DNA from: JALZKA01 sp963717635
GTDB lineage: Bacteria > Actinomycetota > Thermoleophilia > Solirubrobacterales > 70-9
Length of the DNA: 64,000 bases
Assembly: GCA_963717635.1 (NCBI GenBank)
Contig: OY970347.1
Span: forward strand, 1,426,001 to 1,490,000
Direction of reading: 5' to 3'
The position numbers and the translations under genes are program-made. The notes below the pieces were generated by a model, which worked only from the letters and a program-made list of their open reading frames with translations, made no database searches and had not been told where the DNA came from. Positions 33,323 to 43,024 of the stretch are shown in pieces (positions within the stretch are counted from its first letter, which is position 1; every line of letters begins with the position of its first letter).

Positions 33323-33628
33323 TCAGCCGACCCCTTCTCTCGCTCTCGATCTGAGCTCCACGACCAGCTCGCAGTCGAGCGCGCCGGCCATCCGCATCAG
33401 AGTGTCGATGCGGGGCGGCCTGTGGCCCCGTTCAACGCGCGCAATCGCAGACTGCGTGGTGCCACATAGGTCTGCGAGCTCTCGCTGCGAGAGGTTCATC
33501 CCATGGCGCCGCTCTGACACCTGCGCCGCAATCGCTTGAAATAGGGGCTCGGGCTCGTCGGCAAGCTCTTGTGCCACCCGCCGCCGTAGCCGCTTGATAC
33601 CCGTCGCTCCTCGCGCCGACCTTTCCAT
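33323..33628 (-). CDS. XRE-family HTH regulator
   Basis: The 101-residue protein has a Cro/C1-type helix-turn-helix at about residues 45-75 (LSQRELADLCGTTQSAIARVERG) and an antitoxin-like tail (RIDTLMRMAGALDCELVVEL). The family includes HigA-type antitoxins and autoregulators, but no toxin gene adjoins it. Its ATG lies three bases from a 26-base inverted repeat (33631-33656) that also contains a TATAGC -10 nine bases upstream, so it probably represses itself and the downstream membrane protein. It is divergent from the HNH endonuclease gene. Confidence 0.85.
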   Translation of the reverse strand: MERSARGATGIKRLRRRVAQELADEPEPLFQAIAAQVSERRHGMNLSQRELADLCGTTQSAIARVERGHRPPRIDTLMRMAGALDCELVVELRSRAREGVG

Positions 33629-33630
33629 AG

Positions 33631-33656
33631 CAACTTCGCTATATATAGCACAGTTG
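33631..33656. promoter_or_regulatory. Operator-like 26-base inverted repeat over the HTH gene promoter
   Basis: The central GCTATATATAGC (33638-33649) is a perfect palindrome, flanked at symmetric three-base distances by CAAC (33631-33634) and GTTG (33653-33656). The minus-strand TATAGC at 33643-33638 fits a -10 box nine bases before the ATG. A dimeric HTH protein binding here would cover the promoter. Confidence 0.7.
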
Positions 33657-33790
33657 CGATAGGTGGAGTGTGAACCGGAGATCGATCACAGGCGTTCTGA
33701 GTGCGCACTACGCGAGCGCCTGACCGACTCGTAGGTGTGCTCCTCCTTCGCGCGACAAGCAGCGGGACCGAGCGGGGTCTGAGCAAGAAA

Positions 33791-33804
33791 CGTTCCGCGG
33801 AACG
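33791..33804. repeat. 14-base perfect palindrome
   Basis: CGTTCCGCGGAACG lies in the 220-base gap between the HTH gene and the divergent HNH gene, among similar half-sites (GAAACG, CGAAACG). It could be a second operator, but there is no independent support. Confidence 0.35.
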
Positions 33805-33849
33805 CGAAACGTCACCCATTTGGGCTAGAGCGCACTCGCTCCAGGCACG

Positions 33850-35271
33850 ATGTTCCGTCCGATCGGCGTGCGATCATACGAACGTATGTTTGGGCCAGAG
33901 GCCGTCCGCAAGCTGCCGACGGAGACACTCGAAGCTGAGATCGCGACGCTGTACTCAAAGATCAGCGCGGAGACCTGCCGCTGGCTTCTACTGGTGGCCG
34001 AGCTCGACCGCAGGGAGGCACACCTTCAATGGGGCTGCCGATCGTGCGCCGACTGGCTGTCGTGGCATTGCGGGATCGCGGTGCGAGCGGCGCAGGACCA
34101 CGTCCGAGTTGCACGCAGGCTCGAGGAACTGCCGGCGACGACCGCGGCGTTCGCGCGGGGCCAGCTGTCCTACTCGAAGGTGCGGGCGCTGACGCGCGTC
34201 GCTGACGGCGACAGCGAGGAACGGCTGCTCGGGCTTGCGCGGGACGCCACCGCAGCGCAACTCGAACGCATTGTCAGCGCCTACCGCCGCGCGACAACCG
34301 CAGCCGATCCGGACGCCGTGCGGGACCGGCGCTACGCCAGCTTCACCTGGGGCGACGACGGCTGCCTCGAGGTGCGAGCGCGCCTTGCGCCGGAGGAGGG
34401 AGCGATCGTGATGAAGGCGATCGAGCTGGCGCGGGACGAGTTGTTCCGAGAGCGCGGTGCCGAAGCAGCGGGCGCGGAGAACGGAGATCGTGTCCCGGCC
34501 CGCCCGGCGCGCACCACGAATGCCGATGCTTTCTTGCGGCTGGCGGAATCGGCTGTGGCCGCGTCCGACAGCCGGGCGAATGGGGGAGACGCGACGCAGG
34601 TGGTGGTCCATGTCGAGGCGGCGGAGCTCCAGCAGGGGGAGGCACGGCCAGACCATGAGCGAGCGCCGGGTCGATGCGAGCTCGAAGCCGGCCCAGGTGT
34701 TCACACCGGGACAGCGCGGCGCTTGGCCTGCGATGCGAGCGTCGTCACGCTGCATGAGCGGAACGGCGAGCCGTTGTCCGTCGGGCGCAGGACTCGCTCG
34801 ATTCCACCTGCTGTGCGCCGTGCGCTTCGTGCGCGGGACGGCGGCTGCCGCTTTCCGGGGTGCAATGCGGACCGGTTTATCGACGCGCACCATGTTGAGC
34901 ACTGGGCGGACGGCGGCAAGACCGATCTCGGCAACCTGATCACCCTCTGCCGGCATCACCACCGACTGGTTCACGAGGGCGGCTTCCGGCTCGAGGCACG
35001 TGCCGACGGCGAATTCGTGTTCCGGCGTCGCAACGGATCCGCCCTGCCAGCATCACCCGCGCTTCCCGGCTCACGGCCAGGCCCGCGCTTGCTGCGGGAT
35101 GCGATCGCAGGGACCCCAAGCCCGGGAGCGCGCCTGCTGAAGCCACTCGGACCGTGCGCGCCACCGCACGGCCGTACACCGCTCGACCTGGACCTGACCC
35201 TCTTATGCGCGCTTCAGGACGAGAATCCCGAGCGCCGTTCGCGGAGCCCCGGGCGGTCGGCCGTCCGGTAG
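33850..35271 (+). CDS. DUF222/HNH endonuclease (13E12-repeat-like)
   Basis: The 473-residue protein has an N-terminal DUF222 domain (CRSCADWLSWHCGIAVRAAQDHVRVARRLEELP split over conserved helices) and a C-terminal HNH nuclease domain: CRFPGCNADRFIDAHHVEHW, then TDLGNLITLCRHHHRLVHEGG. Relatives form the mobile 13E12-type family of actinobacteria, several of which are LexA-regulated in Mycobacterium tuberculosis. ATG 33886 is an alternative start that overlaps an SOS-box-like site (33879-33892). The 3' end overlaps the convergent DUF3052 gene by 58 bases. Confidence 0.88.
   Translation: MFRPIGVRSYERMFGPEAVRKLPTETLEAEIATLYSKISAETCRWLLLVAELDRREAHLQWGCRSCADWLSWHCGIAVRAAQDHVRVARRLEELPATTAAFARGQLSYSKVRALTRVADGDSEERLLGLARDATAAQLERIVSAYRRATTAADPDAVRDRRYASFTWGDDGCLEVRARLAPEEGAIVMKAIELARDELFRERGAEAAGAENGDRVPARPARTTNADAFLRLAESAVAASDSRANGGDATQVVVHVEAAELQQGEARPDHERAPGRCELEAGPGVHTGTARRLACDASVVTLHERNGEPLSVGRRTRSIPPAVRRALRARDGGCRFPGCNADRFIDAHHVEHWADGGKTDLGNLITLCRHHHRLVHEGGFRLEARADGEFVFRRRNGSALPASPALPGSRPGPRLLRDAIAGTPSPGARLLKPLGPCAPPHGRTPLDLDLTLLCALQDENPERRSRSPGRSAVR
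33879..33892 (+). promoter_or_regulatory. SOS-box-like site at the HNH gene start
   Basis: CGAACGTATGTTTG matches the Gram-positive LexA consensus CGAACRNRYGTTYC at all but the last base. It shares CGAACGTRTGT with the sites at 9129-9142 (recA) and 44183-44196. Confidence 0.5.
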
Positions 35272-35675
35272 ACGAGCCGCAGCCCTGACCACGTCTCGTC
35301 GATCGCACAGACCTTGTTGTCGACCATGCCGCGGGCGACTCCCACGTTCCGGACCACGTCCTCGGTCATGTCGGTGTCGAGGCCGGACGCGCGCTTGGGC
35401 CAACTGATCCAGAGCCCGCCGTCGACGTCCACGGCCTCGATGAGCTTCGCAAGGCGGCGCTCGAACTTCACGCGGCGGGTGAAGAACGCCACGATCACGT
35501 CTGGTCGCCGTGTTTGAGCGCTCCGCGGAACGTCGATCCGGGTCCGAACGGTCACGCCGTCGGGCAGCTCGCCCAGCGCGCCGCGGAACGTGTCGGGCTC
35601 GCGCGAGAACGCGACCAGGTGTCCCTCCTTGATGCCCAGCTTTCTCGGCAGCGGGGTGTCTGAGTATCCGGCCAC
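35214..35675 (-). CDS. DUF3052 family protein
   Basis: The 153-residue protein begins AGYSDTPLPRKLGIKEGHLVAF and contains DVIVAFFTRRVKFERRL and GGLWISWPKRASG, the conserved pattern of DUF3052, a small actinobacterial family of unknown function. GTG 35675 is chosen because family similarity begins there; the frame runs on to 35720 without it. It is divergent from the hydrolase gene by 20 bases and overlaps the HNH gene at its 3' end. Confidence 0.85.
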   Translation of the reverse strand: MAGYSDTPLPRKLGIKEGHLVAFSREPDTFRGALGELPDGVTVRTRIDVPRSAQTRRPDVIVAFFTRRVKFERRLAKLIEAVDVDGGLWISWPKRASGLDTDMTEDVVRNVGVARGMVDNKVCAIDETWSGLRLVYRTADRPGLRERRSGFSS

Positions 35676-35695
35676 GGCCGCTACTCTCCCAACCG

Positions 35696-36970
35696 ATGCC
35701 GGACAGTGAGTTGCAGGCACTCGGCGGGCTCGCCGCCGAGTACGCGGACAAGACGCTTACGAGCACCGTCCAGGGGGTCCATACGGCGATCTCAGGGCGC
35801 GTTTTTGACGCGGTGGGCGCGGGGTCGTCTGCGGCCAGGACGACGCACGACGCGGTCTCTGGAGCCGTCTACGGCGCCCTTCGCGTCGGCGGCCAGGGGC
35901 TCGGCAAGGCGATCGCGGGCGGGTCCCGCTTTGTCGGTCGCCAGGAGCAGCGCACCACGATCAGCTCCTCACGGTTTGGCCGGGCCACACAGGCAGCGAT
36001 CAACGGCCTGATCGGCGACCGCCTCGAAGAACAGGACAACGCACTGCAGATCAGGATGGCGCTGCGGTTGCCCGGTCAGGATCTCGAGCTGCGCCGCGAG
36101 AGCCTCGCGGCCGCGTTCGACCAGCCGGCAAACCGGCTTGCGGTCTTCATCCACGGCCTCTGCGAGACCGAGGAGGGGTGGTGGCTGGGCACGCGTGCGG
36201 ACCCGGTGGTGGAGGGCCCGGCACCGCGAACGTACGGCGCCCGGCTTCACGACGACCTCGGCTTCAGCCCGGTCTACCTGCGCTACAACACGGGCCTTCA
36301 CATCTCCGAGAACGGCCGGCGGCTCTCATGGCTACTCGAGGAGCTCTGCCGCGAGTGGCCGCTGGAGGTGCGGGAACTGGCGTTGATCGGTCATTCGATG
36401 GGCGCGCTGGTGGCGCGCAGCGCCTGCCACGAGGCCGCGGCCGCGAACCGGGCCTGGGTCGACCGGACGGGTCACGTCGTTTGCCTGGGAGCTCCGAACA
36501 CCGGCTCGTGGCTGGAGAAGTTCGTCAACGTCGGCGGCTGGGCGCTGCGGAACCTGCCTGAATCGCGGCCGGTGGCCGATTTCCTCGAGCTTCGCAGCGC
36601 CGGGATCAGGGACCTGCGCTTTGGATATCTGCGGGACGAAGATTGGCTCGACCACGACCCGGACGAGCCGCTGCGCAACCGTTCGGCTCCGCTTGCGCCC
36701 GTCCCCGGCATCTCCTACCACTTCATCTCCGGCGGCCTGACCGCGAGCGAGCGCCACCCGGTCGCCGCGGTGATCGGGGACGTCCTCGTCCGGCGCGGGA
36801 GCGCGGGGCCGCCGGTCGGCCCTGACGGCGAACCGCTGGGCGACGGGCGCCACGTCCAGGGCGCGAGCCACTTTCGCCTGCTCAATCACCCGAGCGTGTA
36901 CGAGCACTTGCGTGAATGGCTTGGCACTCCGGCGCTTGCCGAGAGCGCCGAATTATCATCCGGCGCATGA
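35696..36970 (+). CDS. Lipase-like alpha/beta hydrolase with helical N-terminal domain
   Basis: The 424-residue protein has an Ala/Gly-rich N-terminal region of about 110 residues with amphipathic helices (SAARTTHDAVSGAVYGALRV), then a hydrolase domain. VFIHGLCETEEGWW forms the oxyanion region, GHSMGALVARSA carries the nucleophile Ser, and GASHFRLLNHPSVYEHL the likely catalytic His. It resembles PGAP1/lipase-like esterases acting at membranes. TACTCT lies eight bases before the ATG. It overlaps the PRC-barrel gene by four bases. Confidence 0.83.
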   Translation: MPDSELQALGGLAAEYADKTLTSTVQGVHTAISGRVFDAVGAGSSAARTTHDAVSGAVYGALRVGGQGLGKAIAGGSRFVGRQEQRTTISSSRFGRATQAAINGLIGDRLEEQDNALQIRMALRLPGQDLELRRESLAAAFDQPANRLAVFIHGLCETEEGWWLGTRADPVVEGPAPRTYGARLHDDLGFSPVYLRYNTGLHISENGRRLSWLLEELCREWPLEVRELALIGHSMGALVARSACHEAAAANRAWVDRTGHVVCLGAPNTGSWLEKFVNVGGWALRNLPESRPVADFLELRSAGIRDLRFGYLRDEDWLDHDPDEPLRNRSAPLAPVPGISYHFISGGLTASERHPVAAVIGDVLVRRGSAGPPVGPDGEPLGDGRHVQGASHFRLLNHPSVYEHLREWLGTPALAESAELSSGA

Positions 36971-37290
36971 ACGAGCGCGACGACGGCATTGCCGTCCACT
37001 ACCTGACGGTCAGCCGCGGCACGCCGGTCTACGCGGCCGATGGCGAGTTGGTCGGCAAGGTCGTCCGGGTGCTGGACAACCACCGCGAGCACATCCTTGA
37101 CGGGATCGAGTTCGAGGACACCGGCGGGACGATGCGCTTCGTGGACGGGCCCGAGGTGCAGCGCACGTTCGAGCGGGCCGTTGAGCTGAACATCGACGCC
37201 GGCGCCGCGGGGCAGCTCGGGCCGCCGCCGAGCCGTGGGGTGGCCGGCGCCGTCAAGAGCGGGAAACTCGGCCGGCTGTTCGGCGGCTAG
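36967..37290 (+). CDS. PRC-barrel-like domain protein
   Basis: The 107-residue protein has a small beta-barrel pattern (HYLTVSRGTPVYAADGELVGKVVRVLDNHREHILDG), like PRC-barrel proteins in photosynthetic reaction centres and RimM. ATG 36967 overlaps the hydrolase stop (ATGA). It lies between a lipase-like enzyme and a UvrA paralogue; no specific role is apparent. Confidence 0.75.
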   Translation: MNERDDGIAVHYLTVSRGTPVYAADGELVGKVVRVLDNHREHILDGIEFEDTGGTMRFVDGPEVQRTFERAVELNIDAGAAGQLGPPPSRGVAGAVKSGKLGRLFGG

Positions 37291-37301
37291 CGGGGCCTGC
37301 G

Positions 37302-39653
<2,352 letters not shown>

Positions 39654-39683
39654 CCGAAGCCCTGCCTCGCATGTTTCGCGGGT

Positions 39684-40049
39684 CTAGTCGCGGGCGAGAG
39701 CGACGGCGCAGACAGCGCAGGCGATCAGCGACCCGCCCGCCAGGACGATCGTCACCCGGGCGCCGCTCTCCGGCAGCGAGTCACGCAGCGCGACGGTCGA
39801 GGCGAGGTCAGCGGCGTCGCAGAGCGCGTTCGCGGCGAGCCAGCCGGCGCCCTCGCCGTTGCGGATGGCGAGCACGGCGCCGCCGCCGAGCGCGACGTCG
39901 CGCGCCGCGATCGAGCGCGAGAGGAGCTGGGCGGGTCGCTCAGCTCCGCGCGGGCCGATCCACGCCCGGCCGATCCGCGCGGGAGCGGCGAAGTAGGCGA
40001 CCCCGAACGCGGCGCGGGCGAGGGCGAGGAGCTGAGCGAAGAAACGCAT
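39684..40049 (-). CDS. Small membrane protein (DUF4267-like)
   Basis: The 121-residue hydrophobic protein has about four helices: near residues 1-22, a central GGGAVLAIRNGEGAGWLAANA, and a C-terminal VTIVLAGGSLIACAVCAVALA. It resembles DUF4267-type proteins of unknown function. It lies on the opposite strand from uvrA, 30 bases from its end. Confidence 0.65.
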   Translation of the reverse strand: MRFFAQLLALARAAFGVAYFAAPARIGRAWIGPRGAERPAQLLSRSIAARDVALGGGAVLAIRNGEGAGWLAANALCDAADLASTVALRDSLPESGARVTIVLAGGSLIACAVCAVALARD

Positions 40050-40061
40050 GCGTGGTTATGT

Positions 40062-40409
40062 CTACCCGGTGCGGGCGTCGTAATCCCCCAGCAGCCGTTT
40101 CGGGGCCCGGCGGCGCCAGGATTCGATCAGCAGCTCGCGGAGCTCCTCGGGGTCGACGCTGGGCAGGTCGATCACGACCATCGGCCAGTCCTGGTAGTGC
40201 GGGGTGACGATGAAGGTGCCTGGGGAGGACTGGATCAGCGCCTCGCGCTCCATGAAGTCGACGAACAGGACCAGCTGCCGCTCGTCCTCGCGGAGGCGCG
40301 CAAACAGCCTCCTGCGCACCTTGAGCGCCGGCGTGCCGTAGGACGTGCTGATCTCGACCTCGGGCAGCTCGGCCTGGGCGAGGGTTACGACGTGTTCCCA
40401 GTCAGGCAC
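40062..40409 (-). CDS. MmcQ/YjbR family protein
   Basis: The 115-residue protein matches the YjbR fold: LPEVEISTSYGTPALKVRRRLFARL, then DWPMVVIDLPSVDPEELRELLIESWRRRAPKRLL. The family is structurally DNA-binding-like but functionally undefined. It is 12 bases upstream of the membrane protein gene on the same strand. The GTG start has no clear ribosome-binding site. Confidence 0.82.
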   Translation of the reverse strand: MPDWEHVVTLAQAELPEVEISTSYGTPALKVRRRLFARLREDERQLVLFVDFMEREALIQSSPGTFIVTPHYQDWPMVVIDLPSVDPEELRELLIESWRRRAPKRLLGDYDARTG

Positions 40410-40477
40410 GGATCGAATGCTCGATAATCAGTCTTATGGATACCCGGGCACAGGAAACGGCGCTGAGAGTCGCTCTT

Positions 40478-41032
40478 TCAGTTGAGGCTCGGATCGTCGG
40501 GCATGCGCGAGATCAGCACGTACTGGCCGCCCATCCGCCCGAGGACATCATGCCAGAGCGTTTCGGGGTCATCGGGGAACAGCTCGCGCGGGATCGGCGC
40601 CTCCACGATCCAGGACTCCTGCTCCATCTCGAGCTCGAGCTGGCCCGGGCCCCAGCCGGAATAGCCGGCATAAAAACGTCCGCGGCGCACCGCCGGCGTC
40701 AGCTGGTCGAGATCGGTGTCGGCTGCGGCCAGGCCCACGTCCGCGACGACGAGCCAAGCTGCCGCCTCCGGATCGGCGAACTCGGCCAGCAGCACCACCG
40801 CCTGCGGCTGGACCGGGCCGCCGATGAACAGCGGGTCCTGGCCGGCGATCTCCTCCAGGGCCGGCAGCAGGTCGCGCGCGGGTGCATCCGCCGGCCGGTT
40901 GAGCACGATCCCCATCGCGCCCTCGTCCGAGTGCTCGGTGATCAGGACCACCGTCCGGGCGAAGTTCGGGTCGACCAGCGCCGGCGATGCGATCAGGAGC
41001 TTGCCGCGCAGTGATTCGTCCACGCCCTGCAT
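40478..41032 (-). CDS. YqgE/AlgH family protein
   Basis: The 184-residue UPF0301 protein has the hallmark GKLLIASPALVDPNFARTV, EGAMGIVLNRP, FIGGPVQPQA and FYAGYSGWGPGQLELE. The biochemical role is undefined, although the family is widespread. ATG 41032 is taken; GTG 41044 would add four residues. It is divergent from the thioredoxin gene by 76 bases. Confidence 0.88.
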   Translation of the reverse strand: MQGVDESLRGKLLIASPALVDPNFARTVVLITEHSDEGAMGIVLNRPADAPARDLLPALEEIAGQDPLFIGGPVQPQAVVLLAEFADPEAAAWLVVADVGLAAADTDLDQLTPAVRRGRFYAGYSGWGPGQLELEMEQESWIVEAPIPRELFPDDPETLWHDVLGRMGGQYVLISRMPDDPSLN

Positions 41033-41095
41033 TATCGGGGACACCGGCGCCCGGCTCCGGGGCTACATAACCGGGGGCCGGCAGGGCCGCCCCGT

Positions 41096-41101
41096 TACCC
41101 T
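41096..41101 (+). promoter_or_regulatory. Candidate -10 element of the thioredoxin gene
   Basis: TACCCT lies seven bases before ATG 41109. It supports this start over the long open frame from 40716, which is antisense to yqgE. Confidence 0.45.
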
Positions 41102-41108
41102 CGATTCG

Positions 41109-41876
41109 ATGATCTTCGACGTCGCCGAGGCCGATTTCGAGAGCCGCGTAATCGAGCGCTCGCGCGAGGTCCCGGTGATCGTCGACTTCTGGGCTGAGTG
41201 GTGCGGCCCGTGCCGGCAGCTGGGCCCGGCGCTGGAGACCGCGGTCCGCGCCCGCGGCGGCTCCGTGGAGCTGGCGAAGGTGGACGTCGACTCCAACCAG
41301 ATGCTCGCCCAGGCCTTCGGCGTGCAGGGGATCCCCGCGGTCAAGGCATTTCGCGACGGGCGTGTGGCAAGTGAGTTCACCGGCGCCGTCCCGCCTGCGC
41401 AGATCGAGCAATTCCTGAGCGCCCTCCTCCCCTCGGAGGCGGACCGTCTGGCTGCGAGCGGCGACGAAGAGTCGCTGCGCGCCGCGCTGGAGCAGGACCC
41501 CCGCCACGGCACGGCGGCCGTGGCGCTGGCGCGGCTCTTGGTCGCCCGCAGCGAGGACGACGAAGCCCGCGCCCTCCTCGCCGACCACGCCGACACCGAC
41601 TTCCTCGCCGGCGGCCTCCTGGCGCGCCTGGAGCTGCAGCGGGCCGCGGCGGGCAACGGCGACGAGCTGAACGACCTGACAGTTGCGTTCGCCGCCTGGG
41701 ACGATGGCGACCCCGGTACGGCGCTCGAGCGCCTGCAGGACGCCATCGCGGCCGAAGGCGACCCCGACCGCCGTGATCTGCTGCGCCGAGTGATGGTCGC
41801 GATCTTCACCGAACTGGGCCCCGAGCACCCGATTGCCTCCGAGCACCGTCGCCGCCTCGCCGCGGCGCTCAACTAA
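41109..41876 (+). CDS. Thioredoxin with C-terminal tetratricopeptide-like domain (CnoX/YbbN type)
   Basis: The 255-residue protein has a thioredoxin domain with active site WCGPC (about residues 31-35) and cis-Pro in GIPAVKAF. A helical C-terminal half of about 140 residues resembles YbbN/CnoX. Such proteins act as redox-active holdases in the cytoplasm, and the intact CxxC suggests true redox chemistry. ccdA follows 21 bases downstream, so the pair may link cytoplasmic and membrane thiol transfer. Confidence 0.88.
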   Translation: MIFDVAEADFESRVIERSREVPVIVDFWAEWCGPCRQLGPALETAVRARGGSVELAKVDVDSNQMLAQAFGVQGIPAVKAFRDGRVASEFTGAVPPAQIEQFLSALLPSEADRLAASGDEESLRAALEQDPRHGTAAVALARLLVARSEDDEARALLADHADTDFLAGGLLARLELQRAAAGNGDELNDLTVAFAAWDDGDPGTALERLQDAIAAEGDPDRRDLLRRVMVAIFTELGPEHPIASEHRRRLAAALN

Positions 41877-41897
41877 AACCGGCCCAGGACGCCCGAC

Positions 41898-42629
41898 TTG
41901 AACGATCCGATCTCCGGCGCGGACGTCCCGGTCGCCTTCATCGCCGGGCTCGTCTCGTTCGTATCGCCGTGCGTGCTACCGCTGGTACCGGGCTATTTGT
42001 CCGCGATCACGGGCTTCAAGCCCGACGAGCTTCCCGAAGCCGACTGGCGCCAGGTCCTGACGCCGAGCCTGCTGTTCATCGCCTCGTTCTCGACCGTCTT
42101 CATCCTGCTCGGCCTGACGGCGACCGCGCTCGGCAGCGAGCTTCGCGACAACCAGGAGCTGCTGACCGACATCGGCGCCGTTCTCTTGATCGTGCTGGGC
42201 ATGTTGTTCATCGCGACGATGTTCGTCGACCGTCTCAACCGGGAGTGGCGCGTCGAGGCGTTGCTGTCGCGGGCTGGTCGCGGCGGGCCGATCGTGGCGG
42301 GCGCCGCTTTCTCGATTGCCTGGACGCCGTGCGTCGGGCCGGCCCTGGGCGGCGTTCTGACGCTCGCCGGCATTCAGGGCGAGACGCTCCACGGCGCGTT
42401 TCTGCTCGCGGTCTACTCGCTGGGCCTTGCGATCCCGTTCCTGCTGACCGCCTTTGCGTTCACCCGGGCCACGGCGGCCTTCGCGGCGATCAGGCGCCAC
42501 TACCGGCTGATCGTCGCCGGCGGCGGCGCGATCCTGATCGCGATGGGAGTGCTGATCCTCAGCGGCGGCTTCACCGACCTCAACCGCTGGGCGCTGGACG
42601 TCACCAACGACCTCGGCCTGAACCTCTAG
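41898..42629 (+). CDS. ccdA: CcdA/DsbD-type thiol-disulfide transmembrane protein
   Basis: The 243-residue protein has about six helices and the two conserved cysteines in FVSPCVLPLVPGYLS and AWTPCVGPALGG. It would pass reducing equivalents across the membrane for cytochrome c maturation or other exported thiol proteins. TTG 41898 is the only start that keeps the first helix whole. It follows the thioredoxin gene on the same strand. Its stop abuts the stop of the convergent hypothetical gene. Confidence 0.9.
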   Translation: MNDPISGADVPVAFIAGLVSFVSPCVLPLVPGYLSAITGFKPDELPEADWRQVLTPSLLFIASFSTVFILLGLTATALGSELRDNQELLTDIGAVLLIVLGMLFIATMFVDRLNREWRVEALLSRAGRGGPIVAGAAFSIAWTPCVGPALGGVLTLAGIQGETLHGAFLLAVYSLGLAIPFLLTAFAFTRATAAFAAIRRHYRLIVAGGGAILIAMGVLILSGGFTDLNRWALDVTNDLGLNL

Positions 42630-42923
42630 TCAGACCGGGTATCCCCCACCCCGGTCCGGCGGCGCGCCGACCTCGATCGGCTCGCCGATCGCCTCGACGT
42701 CCTCGAACTCCTCGCCGTCCCCCTCGCCCGAGCAAACGACCCGGAAGCGCCCGGTCTCGATCGCCGGGTCGCCGATCACCGGTAGGCCGCGGATCTCGTC
42801 CCAGCCGAGCCGCTCGGCCTCGAACGGGTTCATGTGCACCTCGGAGGCGGGAAACTCGCACTCCTGGTTGTGCTTGTCGATCGCCTTGGAGATCGCCTCG
42901 AGATTCTTGGCCTCGGAGTCCAT
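42630..42923 (-). CDS. Conserved-looking hypothetical protein
   Basis: The 97-residue acidic protein has no signal or membrane segment. Recognisable features are an N-terminal helix (MDSEAKNLEAISKAIDKHN), two cysteines (QECEF, VVCSGEG) and an acidic Gly-rich end. I do not recognise the family. The ATG has TAGAAT six bases upstream (minus, 42935-42930), which supports expression. It is convergent with ccdA without a gap. Confidence 0.65.
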   Translation of the reverse strand: MDSEAKNLEAISKAIDKHNQECEFPASEVHMNPFEAERLGWDEIRGLPVIGDPAIETGRFRVVCSGEGDGEEFEDVEAIGEPIEVGAPPDRGGGYPV

Positions 42924-42971
42924 GGGTGGATTCTAGGCCGACCTACTCGCGCTCGATCCCAGAACGAGAAA

Positions 42972-42999
42972 GGGCCACGCGCGTTGCCGCACGTGGCCC
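42972..42999 (-). terminator. Rho-independent terminator of rlpA
   Basis: GGGCCACG (42972-42979) pairs with CGTGGCCC (42992-42999). On the minus strand the stem is followed by TTTCTCGTT, about 25 bases after the rlpA stop. Confidence 0.75.
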
Positions 43000-43024
43000 A
43001 GTCTCCCTAGCTCGAAGGTGAGTG

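Noticed and set aside
33323..33628. Toxin-antitoxin system built on the XRE protein
   Set aside because: The HTH resembles HigA-type antitoxins, but no small toxin gene lies on either side; the partner is a large membrane protein instead.
33791..33804. CGTTCCGCGGAACG as a LexA or other named operator
   Set aside because: It is a perfect palindrome but does not fit the GAAC-N4-GTTC orientation of the SOS-like sites, and similar CCGCGGAACG strings occur inside coding sequence nearby.
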